Of a DNA stretch of 64,000 bases, positions 44,169 through 52,264 are shown one piece after another. The position numbers and the translations under genes are program-made. This DNA is from Halobacillus fulvus. GTDB taxonomy: Bacteria; Bacillota; Bacilli; Bacillales; Halobacillaceae. The notes under the pieces are model-generated. The model saw only the letters and a list, made by a program, of their open reading frames with translations, was not told the DNA's origin and ran no database searches. Each line of letters begins with the position of its first letter. Position 1 is the first letter of the stretch. Location: NCBI GenBank assembly GCA_004078665.1, contig SCFO01000007.1, forward strand, positions 62,001 through 126,000. The letters are read 5' to 3'.

Positions 44169-44385
44169 CGTTAAGAATTTATTTAACGTTTTAAACACTA
44201 ACATGCGTTTTTGAACTTGTCAAACGGTCTTTTGAAAAAAGTTTCGAAAAAATAACCGCCTATGATAATCATTGATACGAGCGTATTTATAGATGGTTTT
44301 TTCATATATAAAGAAACGTTCATTTGACATTTCATCTCAAAGCGTTAATATGAGGATCATAAAGAACATTAAATAAATATTTAAC
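44169..44385. promoter_or_regulatory. Divergent gbsR/betB promoters with paired candidate GbsR operators
   Basis: betB promoter (minus): TTGACA (44223-44218), 17 nt, TAGTGT (44200-44195). gbsR promoter (plus): TTGACA (44324-44329), 16 nt, TAATAT (44346-44351). Directly downstream of each -10 lies a similar inverted repeat: CGTTAAGAATTTATTTAACG (44169-44188) on the betB side, and GTTAAATATTTATTTAATG (reverse complement of 44367-44385) on the gbsR side. The positions fit roadblock-type repression by the choline-responsive GbsR. Motif seen; binding inferred. Confidence 0.75.
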
Positions 44386-44419
44386 AAGGTTTACTTTTTT
44401 CATAAAAGGAGAGACCCCA

Positions 44420-44971
44420 ATGAGTGAATCTACAGAAAGACCAAACGTTCAAATAGAAGAAGCGAAAGATAAAGTGATGGGTGCGATTGCAGAGACGATG
44501 GATTTGTACGGTGTCACCCCCGCTGCGGCGAACCTGTATGCGACGATGTACTTCGAGGATCAGATGACACTGGATGAGATGCGGACAGAGCTCGGCATGA
44601 GCAAGCCGAGCATGAGCACGAGCGTCCGTAAGCTTCAAGAAATCGAAATGGTGAAAAAAACATTCACCCGCGGATCCCGCAAGCATACGTATGCAGCGGA
44701 GAAAAATTTCTTCCGTTCGTTCATGGCGTTCTACTGCCAAATGTGGGAGCGGGAGGCCAAAATGAATTTGTCAGCAATCGAAGAAGCCCAGGAAGATTTC
44801 GTGGACGTGATGAAGGATGCGGACAGTACACCGGATGTTGTGGCGAAAGCGAAGAAGTTTTACGATCAGCTGGAAGAATCGAAAACGTACTATTATTGGT
44901 TGCACGATCTCGTAGAAAGTATTAGAAGCGGAAAGATTTTTGAGTTTTTGCCGAAGGATCGGCAGCGGTAA
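44420..44971 (+). CDS. gbsR: Choline-responsive repressor GbsR
   Basis: 183 aa, the size of B. subtilis GbsR (180). MarR-like winged helix: YGVTPAAANLYATMYFEDQMTLDEMRTELGMSKPSMSTSVRKLQEIEMV, followed by the aromatic-rich C-terminal region (FYCQMWEREAKMNL, YDQLEESKTYYYWLHDLVESI) expected for a choline-binding aromatic cage. AAAGGAGAG precedes the ATG. Divergent from betBA, which GbsR represses in the absence of choline in B. subtilis. Confidence 0.92.
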   Translation: MSESTERPNVQIEEAKDKVMGAIAETMDLYGVTPAAANLYATMYFEDQMTLDEMRTELGMSKPSMSTSVRKLQEIEMVKKTFTRGSRKHTYAAEKNFFRSFMAFYCQMWEREAKMNLSAIEEAQEDFVDVMKDADSTPDVVAKAKKFYDQLEESKTYYYWLHDLVESIRSGKIFEFLPKDRQR

Positions 44972-44999
44972 AAAATGAGCAGCTATGAAGAATACAGAA

Positions 45000-45026
45000 A
45001 GCAGGGACTCTGGCTGAGTCCCTGCT
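45000..45026 (+). terminator. Terminator of gbsR
   Basis: 10-bp stem AGCAGGGACT / AGTCCCTGCT with a 7-nt loop and a TTTTTT tail. Confidence 0.9.
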
Positions 45027-45050
45027 TTTTTGTGTATTAGCCATCCATCC

Positions 45051-46208
45051 CTATTTCCACGCCGTGCGATGGACTCCGATGGATAGAAGGACGACCGTGA
45101 ACGCAAGCAAAATCACAATAGGAAGGAAAATGTCCGTCAACGTCCCGGCTCTCACCGCCAATTCGGTAAACCCTTCAAGCGCCCACGTCTGCGGGATGAA
45201 CGCCGCGATCTCCTGCATGAAGGACGGCATGATTTCTTTCGGCCAATAGACACCGCTGATCATGCATGTGGAGATGATGATCAAGTTCCCTAGAATCGAC
45301 TGTTGCTCGGACGTTTTTACAAATCCTGCGATCGCTAACCCGAGTCCAATCGTACAAAGCAGCAACACCGAAACAAGGATGACATTCCCGAGCATGCTCC
45401 CCCAGTACACCCCGAAGACGAGCGAGGAAATCACCATCAGAAGACCGAACTGGATCCAACCGATCAGAAAAAAGGCCAGCACATACCCGAAGACGATGTC
45501 GCGCTTCAATGCGGGAGTGGACATCAATCGATCCCATACCCCATTCCGTCTTGCCTCCAATAATCCACCTGTGCGGCTGAGCATGGCGATCATTACAAAC
45601 ATAATCGCAAAGCCTGTCGATCTTGCTGTAAGGGTGTCCATCTCCGTCGCCGCTTCATTTGCGATGACGTCAATCGTTTGCACCCCACTTCCCGCCGGTT
45701 GGTCGACGTTCATCTTTTCGTACGCCGTCTCCCACGGTTCACCAGTGACCGATTGATACTCACTCGCTGCCACGACCCTATGGTTCACCTCGACCAATTG
45801 ATTTTCAAGCACCTGTTGAAAAGAACCGCTATTTTCCACGGACGGGTGAAAGAAAAACGACACGTTTGGAGATTCACTTTCGATCAGACTCGTTTCAAAC
45901 GACGGCTGTATCCATACATAACCGGAAAGGCTCTGTCCATCCAGATCTGCTTGTGCTTCCTCTCGCGATAACGTCTTGACCTCGAACAGGCTCGAGGCTT
46001 GCACCTTTTCCAAATAAGAGGCTGAAGCTATGGTCTGATCTTCATCGACTACTGCAACCAAAGGCTTCCCTTCTTCCCCACCACCACTCAGCATTCCGCC
46101 AAAAATCACCGTAAAGAGAATCGGCATCCCAAACATAATCAAATAGGACTGAGGATTTTGAAACACACGCTTTAATTCTAAATGGGCAATCGCACCGATC
46201 CGCCTCAT
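45051..46208 (-). CDS. lnrN: ABC-2 exporter permease, LnrN (YfiN)-like
   Basis: 385 aa, the same length as B. subtilis YfiN. N-terminal helix (YLIMFGMPILFTVIFGGML), a large extracytoplasmic domain (about 40-200), then five helices with the ABC-2 signature (FVMIAMLSRTGGLLEARRNGVWDRLMSTPALKRDIVFGYVLAFFLIG). The start overlaps the upstream permease stop by 4 nt (ATGA). In B. subtilis LnrLMN exports polyene lipids such as linearmycins; the identity here rests on gene order and size. Confidence 0.82.
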   Translation of the reverse strand: MRRIGAIAHLELKRVFQNPQSYLIMFGMPILFTVIFGGMLSGGGEEGKPLVAVVDEDQTIASASYLEKVQASSLFEVKTLSREEAQADLDGQSLSGYVWIQPSFETSLIESESPNVSFFFHPSVENSGSFQQVLENQLVEVNHRVVAASEYQSVTGEPWETAYEKMNVDQPAGSGVQTIDVIANEAATEMDTLTARSTGFAIMFVMIAMLSRTGGLLEARRNGVWDRLMSTPALKRDIVFGYVLAFFLIGWIQFGLLMVISSLVFGVYWGSMLGNVILVSVLLLCTIGLGLAIAGFVKTSEQQSILGNLIIISTCMISGVYWPKEIMPSFMQEIAAFIPQTWALEGFTELAVRAGTLTDIFLPIVILLAFTVVLLSIGVHRTAWK

Positions 46209-47422
46209 CCTTTCACACTCCCTCTCAAACGTAATGACCCGATGAGCAACGACAAGATTCCGAACAAACTAAGCACAAGAAACGGAAGGACAAGGGATGC
46301 CCACTCTGCCCCTGACATCATCGCCAAAAAGCTGTCCAGCGCCCACTTATTCGGCGTCAATGACGCCACCATCTGCAGCCCTCCCGGAAACGCGGCAATC
46401 GGAATCATAGAACCTCCAAGCAGAGCAAAGACTTGCACTCCTATCGAGCCCACGGCGTCCGCATTGCCTTCCTCCTTGAACAAGGAGGCGACAAGAATAG
46501 CGATGCCGGCAACAGCCATCGAATAGACCACGCCGAGCGCTGCGAGTTGACCATAATTTTCTCCCCAGGACACTTGAAACAGGAGAGCAGTGGCTCCAAT
46601 AAAAAGCACGAATTGTAAAAAAGAGAACAGCATCGTGCCCATGAATTTTCCTGCCACGATCGAAACCGGCCGGACCGGCGCACTAAACATTCTCGCTAGC
46701 GTTTGCGTATTTCTTTCTTCTATGAATGATTTTGCTCCAATCGTTGCATTGAATAAAAGAAACATGACGCCCATCGCCGCGGCATAATATTGCATGCCGG
46801 AAATAGAGGCCGATCCACTGTCCGTTGCCACATCGTTTTCAACGGCGATATCTGAGGAGGCACTTAACCGTTCCGAAAATCCTTCTATTTGTGCTTCTGG
46901 CTGAACGGTGATTTCTCCGTCTGCAGCGGAAGCGGATAGCTCACGAACGAACGACTGAGTCGTCAAGGACTGGGATTGGACGCGGCTTATAAAAGTCGTC
47001 GTCATCGATTCCACGATAGACGTTTGAATCGTTTTTTCCGGACTGCTATGAATGGTCGTGGTCGGGGATGCTCCATCCATCAACTGCTCTCCCCAACCTG
47101 AAGGGAAATAGACTCCTACATCGACCTCTTCTGTTTGGACCGCCTCCTTCACCATCGCTTCTGTCGGATAGCTGACGACGGTCAACGGACTGCCTTCGCC
47201 TTGCCACACCTCTTCCACCAACTGCTCAATCATCTCATCTTCAGCATCCATGGCCACGGCTACCGTCGTATCAGGAGCTCCTCCACCTTCTCCGAAAGTC
47301 CCACCAAGCGCGGTTCCGAGAATAGCGGTCAACAAGAGCGGCATGAGCAGCAACATGACAAGTTCCTTTCTATCTTGAAACCGAACCCGTAAATCTTTGA
47401 ATGCAATCGATACCCATTTCAT
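46205..47422 (-). CDS. lnrM: ABC-2 exporter permease, LnrM (YfiM)-like
   Basis: 405 aa (YfiM is about 396). Same topology as its partner: N-terminal helix (KELVMLLLMPLLLTAILGTALGG), extracytoplasmic domain, then AAAMGVMFLLFNATIGAKSFIEERNTQTLARMFSAPVRPVSIVAGKFMG. Begins 11 nt after the ATPase gene; AGGAGG precedes the ATG. Confidence 0.82.
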   Translation of the reverse strand: MKWVSIAFKDLRVRFQDRKELVMLLLMPLLLTAILGTALGGTFGEGGGAPDTTVAVAMDAEDEMIEQLVEEVWQGEGSPLTVVSYPTEAMVKEAVQTEEVDVGVYFPSGWGEQLMDGASPTTTIHSSPEKTIQTSIVESMTTTFISRVQSQSLTTQSFVRELSASAADGEITVQPEAQIEGFSERLSASSDIAVENDVATDSGSASISGMQYYAAAMGVMFLLFNATIGAKSFIEERNTQTLARMFSAPVRPVSIVAGKFMGTMLFSFLQFVLFIGATALLFQVSWGENYGQLAALGVVYSMAVAGIAILVASLFKEEGNADAVGSIGVQVFALLGGSMIPIAAFPGGLQMVASLTPNKWALDSFLAMMSGAEWASLVLPFLVLSLFGILSLLIGSLRLRGSVKG

Positions 47423-47433
47423 TGCTCTTCCTC

Positions 47434-48366
47434 CTAGTCCCTTAATGACCTTCCTGTCAGTTGCAAAAACAAGGACTCCAGGTTCGGTTCCTTTACATCA
47501 ATGGATGAGATCATTATTCCATTTTGCACAGCCGCCGTTACGATCCGGCTCAATGTCTGATGAGGATGCTGAACGAAAATTTCGTACTGTCCCTCCCCTT
47601 TTTCGACGACTTCTTCTACATGAGGAAGCTGCTCAATCGCTGCGATGCCTTCGTGTGTGACCTTCTCTAAAACGGCATGAACCATCGTACCTCCGACTAG
47701 CCTCTGGCGCAGATCCTGGTGGGTGCCGTCAGCGATCACCTCTCCATGGTCCATGATGGCGACGCGATCACAGAGCATTTCGACTTCCTCCATGTAATGA
47801 CTCGTATAAATGATCGTCATGCCTTCTTCGTTCAGCTTCTTGACGGTATCCAAAATATGATTCCTCGATTGAGGATCGATGCCCACCGTCGGTTCATCCA
47901 TGATCAAAAGTTCGGGACGATGCATCAGAGCAGCTCCGATATTGATTCTCCGCTTCATTCCACCAGAGAATGTCTCCACTTTATCCTTCGCCCTTGCCTC
48001 AAGCCCGACATAAGCGAGGACCTCCTTCAGCCTTTGGGAAGCCTCCCGGCGCGTCAGCCCATACATTTCCCCCCAGAACAGCAGGTTATCTTTGGCAGAC
48101 ATCATCGGATAGAGGGCGATTTCCTGAGGGACCAGCCCGATTTTCTTTTTGATCAAAACGGGCGAGCGTTTAATGGACTGATGGGCCCATTGGATATCCC
48201 CATGATCAGAAGCGATCAGTCCGCAGATCATCGAAATCGTCGTCGATTTCCCCGCTCCATTGGGCCCCAACAATCCGAAAGCTTCTCCTTGATCAATGTG
48301 AAAGCTCACATTTTTGACGACTTCACGATCCCCGTAGCGCTTACTGAGTTCCATTACGTCTAACAT
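47434..48366 (-). CDS. lnrL: ABC exporter ATPase, LnrL (YfiL)-like
   Basis: 310 aa. Walker A GPNGAGKST (near residue 34), Q-loop LVPQEIALYP, signature TFSGGMKRRINIG, Walker B LLIMDEPTVGIDP, H-loop TSHYMEE, plus the C-terminal extension (about 220-310) common to drug exporters. First gene of the exporter operon, separated from the response-regulator gene by a terminator, so it has its own promoter in 48367-48458. Confidence 0.88.
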   Translation of the reverse strand: MLDVMELSKRYGDREVVKNVSFHIDQGEAFGLLGPNGAGKSTTISMICGLIASDHGDIQWAHQSIKRSPVLIKKKIGLVPQEIALYPMMSAKDNLLFWGEMYGLTRREASQRLKEVLAYVGLEARAKDKVETFSGGMKRRINIGAALMHRPELLIMDEPTVGIDPQSRNHILDTVKKLNEEGMTIIYTSHYMEEVEMLCDRVAIMDHGEVIADGTHQDLRQRLVGGTMVHAVLEKVTHEGIAAIEQLPHVEEVVEKGEGQYEIFVQHPHQTLSRIVTAAVQNGIMISSIDVKEPNLESLFLQLTGRSLRD

Positions 48367-48458
48367 ATCAACCCGCTCCTCTTGTTTTGTGTTACCTCTA
48401 TCCTACTGCGATTCAGCAGAGACCGAATCTCCCAAGCGATAGAAATCCATAAAAAAAA

Positions 48459-48477
48459 GACAGCTGAGATAGCTGTC
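48459..48477 (-). terminator. Terminator between response regulator and exporter genes
   Basis: GACAGCT / AGCTGTC 7-bp stem, on the minus strand followed by TTTTTTTTATGG. It separates the two-component genes from the ABC operon. Confidence 0.75.
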
Positions 48478-48494
48478 CTGGCATGTGCTGAAAG

Positions 48495-49166
48495 TCATGG
48501 CTGAAACTTGGTGATGCCATAACGGACCGCGAAAATAGCGGCCTGCGTACGATCCCTCACTTCAAGCTTGCTGATCAGATGGGAGACATGATTCTTAACG
48601 GTTCCTTCTGAAATGTACAGTTGTTCGGCGATTTCACGGTTGTTCAGTCCCTCACCGAGCTTCTCCAACACTTCACACTCCCGATCCGTCAATTCCTTGA
48701 TCCGTTCGGAATGATCGGATGGGAACATCTCCTGCTCCAAATTCTGCTTCCGCTTCATTTCATTGATGATGTCCACGGTTAAATGCTGTGGAAGGACGAG
48801 CCCTCCTGAGTGTACCGTCAAGATCGCTTTCACAATAGAATCTGTGGGCATATCCTTCAGTAAATAGCCGTGGGCCCCTTCGGATAAGGCTTCTAGAATT
48901 AAGTCCGTATCTGAAAAAGTCGTCAGCATCAAAACTTTCGTATCAAGCAGCGAGTCCGTGATCAGCTTCGTCCCTGTGACTCCGTTCGTCCCTGGCATGC
49001 GAATATCCATCAGAACGAGATCCGGCTTCAGGCTCCGTGCTTTTTCAAAAGCTTCCTGTCCATCTGAAGCGACGCCGACAACAGACAATTCCGGCTTCAA
49101 ATCCAAAATCGTTGCCAGTCCATCCCTCATCAATTCCTGATCATCAACAATCATCACTGTAATCAT
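48495..49166 (-). CDS. lnrK: NarL-type response regulator, LnrK (YfiK)-like
   Basis: 223 aa from the ATG at 49166 (GGGGAG 5 nt upstream). Receiver domain with acidic pocket VDDQ, phospho-Asp54 (VLMDIRMPG) and Lys in LLKDMPT; LuxR-type output domain LTDRECEVLEKLGEGLNNREIAEQLYISEGTVKNHVSHLI split over residues about 158-198. The start codon overlaps the kinase stop (ATGA). It should activate the adjacent exporter genes. Confidence 0.88.
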   Translation of the reverse strand: MITVMIVDDQELMRDGLATILDLKPELSVVGVASDGQEAFEKARSLKPDLVLMDIRMPGTNGVTGTKLITDSLLDTKVLMLTTFSDTDLILEALSEGAHGYLLKDMPTDSIVKAILTVHSGGLVLPQHLTVDIINEMKRKQNLEQEMFPSDHSERIKELTDRECEVLEKLGEGLNNREIAEQLYISEGTVKNHVSHLISKLEVRDRTQAAIFAVRYGITKFQP

Positions 49167-50368
49167 AAAGGCTCCCCAACTTTCCACGTGATTTTTTTCA
49201 AAGGAAACACAGCTTTAATTTCAAACCCTCGTGTATGTTCACTATGAAAAGTCAGCTGACCTCCATGCTCCTGCACACGTTCCTTCATATTCAACACGCC
49301 AAATCCCGGTTCTATATCGGGCGTACCGCTTCCATCATCGAAAATACGGACATCGACCTTGGATTCTGTCACGCGTACCGACACTTCGCACCTTTTGGCA
49401 TTCCCATGCTTCACCGCGTTCGTGACAGCCTCTTGGATGATGCGGATGATCGTCAGCTGGATCGAAGGCGGAATGTTTTTCGATTCGCCTTCTACGTGTA
49501 ATTCGGACACAAGTCCCGTTGTTTCCTGATAGTCCTGGAGAAGCGCCCGCGTCTTCGCAATGAAGGATAGGTAGGTTTCCGGCCCCTCCTGTAAGGTGCG
49601 GACAGACATCCGTATCTCCTGAAGAGCATTTCTAGCTAGATCCTCACATACCTGAATCGTGGCGGCACTCTTTTCCGGGTCCACCGATCGTAGTTCTTTT
49701 GCCACTTGAAGCTGGACGAGCAGTGCCGTCATTTTGTGTCCGACCGTATCGTGAATCTCTCTTGAAATCCTGTTCCTCTCCTCCATCACCGTCCATTCCT
49801 CGACTTGCTCCGAGTATATCTTCAATTGATCATGGGCATCTTTCAACGCGGCATGCGATTCATTGAGCTGGTCATATTGTTCAGCAACCGTTTCCTGAGC
49901 TTCGGATAATTGACGGATCAAACGTCCGACAATCACACAAAACACGACAAAGGATAAGCTGACCATATTGCTGAAAATATTGAACGCCCCAATTTGGACA
50001 TAGGAGTATCCAAGTTGAAACAGCCAAATCGAAAGGAAAATCACACTGAACCATACGATCCTCTTTTTTCTATACTCGACCATAAATAACGTCACGGCAC
50101 TTACGCCGAACAAAATCAAATAAAGGGTCGAACCGGGATCAAGCAGACTCAAGAGAGTGATCAGCGCGAAATCCAACGCCGTTAACGAGGTGACATACCG
50201 ATCCCATTTTGAGCTCATCAGCATAAAGTGAGTGAACGTGAACCCTAAGACAACAAGTAGAATAAGAAGCACGCTCAAGGTTGTGCGTTCCGGGATGCTA
50301 ATATAATAGATATAACTGATCAAATAAAACATAAATAGCCGGATCATGTCCATATAGCTCGTGTTCAC
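49163..50368 (-). CDS. lnrJ: Sensor histidine kinase, LnrJ (YfiJ)-like (HisKA_3 type)
   Basis: 401 aa from the GTG at 50368 with AAGAGG 8 nt upstream. Six or so transmembrane helices in residues 1-160 without a large external loop, a coiled-coil linker (SEAQETVAEQYDQLNESHAAL), the dimerisation/phospho-His motif REIHDTVGHKMTALLVQLQ, then the HATPase domain (NAVKHGNAKRCEV, DDGSG, GFGVLNMKERV). A membrane-embedded sensor suits lipid-like signals, as known for LnrJ and linearmycin. Confidence 0.87.
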   Translation of the reverse strand: MNTSYMDMIRLFMFYLISYIYYISIPERTTLSVLLILLVVLGFTFTHFMLMSSKWDRYVTSLTALDFALITLLSLLDPGSTLYLILFGVSAVTLFMVEYRKKRIVWFSVIFLSIWLFQLGYSYVQIGAFNIFSNMVSLSFVVFCVIVGRLIRQLSEAQETVAEQYDQLNESHAALKDAHDQLKIYSEQVEEWTVMEERNRISREIHDTVGHKMTALLVQLQVAKELRSVDPEKSAATIQVCEDLARNALQEIRMSVRTLQEGPETYLSFIAKTRALLQDYQETTGLVSELHVEGESKNIPPSIQLTIIRIIQEAVTNAVKHGNAKRCEVSVRVTESKVDVRIFDDGSGTPDIEPGFGVLNMKERVQEHGGQLTFHSEHTRGFEIKAVFPLKKITWKVGEPL

Positions 50369-50498
50369 AATGAACACCTCTTTTCGAAGGCTTCTTATTT
50401 CATAGTTTACATGAAAAACCAGTGGGAGAGTATCCCGGACCTGAAAGAGACCTAGCGGACAAGTATCGACAGGATGTATTTCCCTGGAAATAAAAAAA

Positions 50499-50528
50499 GA
50501 CAGTTATCTCTTTTATAAGACAACTGTC
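50499..50528 (-). terminator. Terminator of the monooxygenase gene
   Basis: On the minus strand GACAGTTGTCT / AGATAACTGTC (one mismatch) followed by TTTTTTTA. Confidence 0.75.
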
Positions 50529-50585
50529 CCCTTTCTTTCAATTCACCAAGGTACGATTCGCTTATGGCTTCAGCGAAAGAGATGT

Positions 50586-50891
50586 TCACGACAAGCCTTT
50601 CCCCGCAATCGTCTGCAGCGTACTGATCCTCTGCACATCCGCAAGCATCGGCTTCGCCTGCCCGATCAAGCTTCTCGTCGTTTCCAACGTCAAAGAAGCC
50701 TGATGAGCCTCCTCGTCCTCCCACACTTCAAACACAAAGATCGCATCTGGTTCTTCTTCGCTCACATTGACCACGTACAATTCGCAGCCCTCCACCTCTT
50801 CCATAAAAGTGGCGACATTTGTCATGATATCCGCTAGTCGATTCTGCTTTCCTTCTACTGCCACAAGCTTTCCGTATAGACCAAACTTCAT
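50586..50891 (-). CDS. YgiN/ABM-family putative quinol monooxygenase
   Basis: 101 aa ferredoxin-like fold of the antibiotic-biosynthesis-monooxygenase family: MKFGLYGKLVAVEGKQNRLADIM, then EGCELYVVNVSEEEPDAIFVFEVWEDEEAHQAS. Single-domain ABM proteins dimerise and oxidise quinols or related small molecules, or have structural roles. GGGGAGG precedes the ATG. Monocistronic. Confidence 0.85.
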   Translation of the reverse strand: MKFGLYGKLVAVEGKQNRLADIMTNVATFMEEVEGCELYVVNVSEEEPDAIFVFEVWEDEEAHQASLTLETTRSLIGQAKPMLADVQRISTLQTIAGKGLS

Positions 50892-50959
50892 AAGGATCCT
50901 CCCCGTTTTTTATAGAATAGGCTCCTTAATGTTTTCCACTAAAAAAGGGGAATTCCTTC

Positions 50960-51472
50960 TTATCGGATCACCATTGTCCCCGCCACCCCATCATACAGGT
51001 TCTTCTTTTTCTTATTCATAAAAGGAGTCACGAGATAAAGCAGGATCATCACATTGACTCCGATCAACAGGATAAGTAAGGTGCTTTCCGAATAATCATT
51101 CGGGAGTTGCAAGCGCCAGATGCTAAAATGAGCCACTTCCCACGGCAAAAATTTGATCCCGGTCCGAATGAACGATCTCCCGATTTCAATCCGGTTCCCC
51201 GCACGATCCGCGACACGGATCCCAAGCTTCCTCTTCCCTATCGTCCCTTGCCATTTAGAACACTCCGCGAACAGAAAATAAAGGGTGACCGGCAAGGTGA
51301 TCAGCAGGAAACCTGTCCATTGAGCTGTCACAGGCGATCCTGTAAATAACGGAAGGACTGCAGGTCGAAACAAATAGGAGATGGAACCTACGACAAGCAC
51401 TCCATATAGAGCTATGATGATATAATCGATAAAAAAGGCATAAATACGAATTTTGAACGGGGCATAATTCAA
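50960..51472 (-). CDS. RDD-family membrane protein
   Basis: 170 aa from a TTG at 51472 with AGGGGGAG upstream. Starts APFKIRIYAFFIDYIIIALYG, the R-x(n)-D pattern of the RDD domain; later GTIGKRKLGIRVADRAGNRIEIGRSFIRTGIKFLPWEVAH, also typical. Four helices. RDD proteins have been linked to cation/proton exchange in halophilic Bacillaceae, but most are uncharacterised. Confidence 0.85.
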   Translation of the reverse strand: MNYAPFKIRIYAFFIDYIIIALYGVLVVGSISYLFRPAVLPLFTGSPVTAQWTGFLLITLPVTLYFLFAECSKWQGTIGKRKLGIRVADRAGNRIEIGRSFIRTGIKFLPWEVAHFSIWRLQLPNDYSESTLLILLIGVNVMILLYLVTPFMNKKKKNLYDGVAGTMVIR

Positions 51473-51549
51473 AAAGCTCTCCCCCTTTCGAAGCAGTTTC
51501 GTGCCTGATGATTTATCGTCGAACAGTAAATAGTGAATGTTTCATAGAA

Positions 51550-52161
51550 TCAACTTAGAACCGTCGCTAAGTTCACAATTCCTTTCAGTTCGGATAATAA
51601 CTCCTTATCTGCACGTTTGATAAACTCTCTGTAGGTATCGGTATGAGACACAATCACGATCGCATCTGAATAATCGAATTCATAATCACCCTTACTCCTC
51701 CATTCACGTTCATGCGTCCAATCTACTACATGCTCATGACTGGATAAGTCGAGGGTGACCAATCTCCATTTCTCTCCATCTGGCATGGTTTTAGCGTACT
51801 CTTTTGTATCATAGATAACCGGCCTCGCGCCTTTCATAAAGGCTTTTTCTTTATTGAACATCAGCCCTGTCGCTGTGTAACGGACCTTCCCACCCAAAAT
51901 CTCGTGGTTTACGAATTCGTGTCGTATGCTCTGAGCGATTCCATTCAGAGGCGCGTCTTGGAAGCAAACAGCAGGATCACTGCCCTTTACATATCCACTG
52001 TTCGTACTCCCTTTGATCTTTTTATCGTGAAGGATTTCAAACAATACGTCGATCTCGCTTTTTCGATCTCCATCTCTTCCTCTCGTTAAATGAGTGACAT
52101 AGGAGCTTATATCTGAGCGTGCCCAGATTCTCGCATCCCACAAATCTTTCGTGTAAGCCAT
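51550..52161 (-). CDS. Possible DUF2971/AbiGi-like protein (ADP-ribosyltransferase-like fold)
   Basis: 203 aa from the ATG at 52161 (GAAGGAGAG upstream). Landmarks: DISSYVTHLTRG near the N-terminus, AVCFQDAPL (about 76-84), YTATGLMFNKEKAFMKGARPVIYDTKEY (about 107-134) and HEREWRSKGDY (about 162-172). The order F-x-D-x-P, Y-x-x-x-G-x-x-F-x-K, G-x-x-P-V-x-Y, E-R-E-W-R is that of DUF2971/AbiGi-type proteins, predicted to be DarT-like ADP-ribosyltransferases. The family call is by eye. It stands alone, with no obvious antitoxin. Confidence 0.5.
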   Translation of the reverse strand: MAYTKDLWDARIWARSDISSYVTHLTRGRDGDRKSEIDVLFEILHDKKIKGSTNSGYVKGSDPAVCFQDAPLNGIAQSIRHEFVNHEILGGKVRYTATGLMFNKEKAFMKGARPVIYDTKEYAKTMPDGEKWRLVTLDLSSHEHVVDWTHEREWRSKGDYEFDYSDAIVIVSHTDTYREFIKRADKELLSELKGIVNLATVLS

Positions 52162-52228
52162 AGAATCCTCTCCTTCTGAATTCATTCATTCGACAAAAAG
52201 AGAAAACCTCCTTTTTCCAAAACAAAAA

Positions 52229-52257
52229 AGATACCACTCATCAAAGAGCAGTATCTT
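52229..52257 (-). terminator. Terminator of cadA
   Basis: Minus strand AAGATAC-T-GCTC, 6-nt loop, GAG-TG-GTATCTT, then TTTTG; two small mismatches. It lies 8 nt past the cadA stop. Confidence 0.75.
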
Positions 52258-52264
52258 CTCGTGT

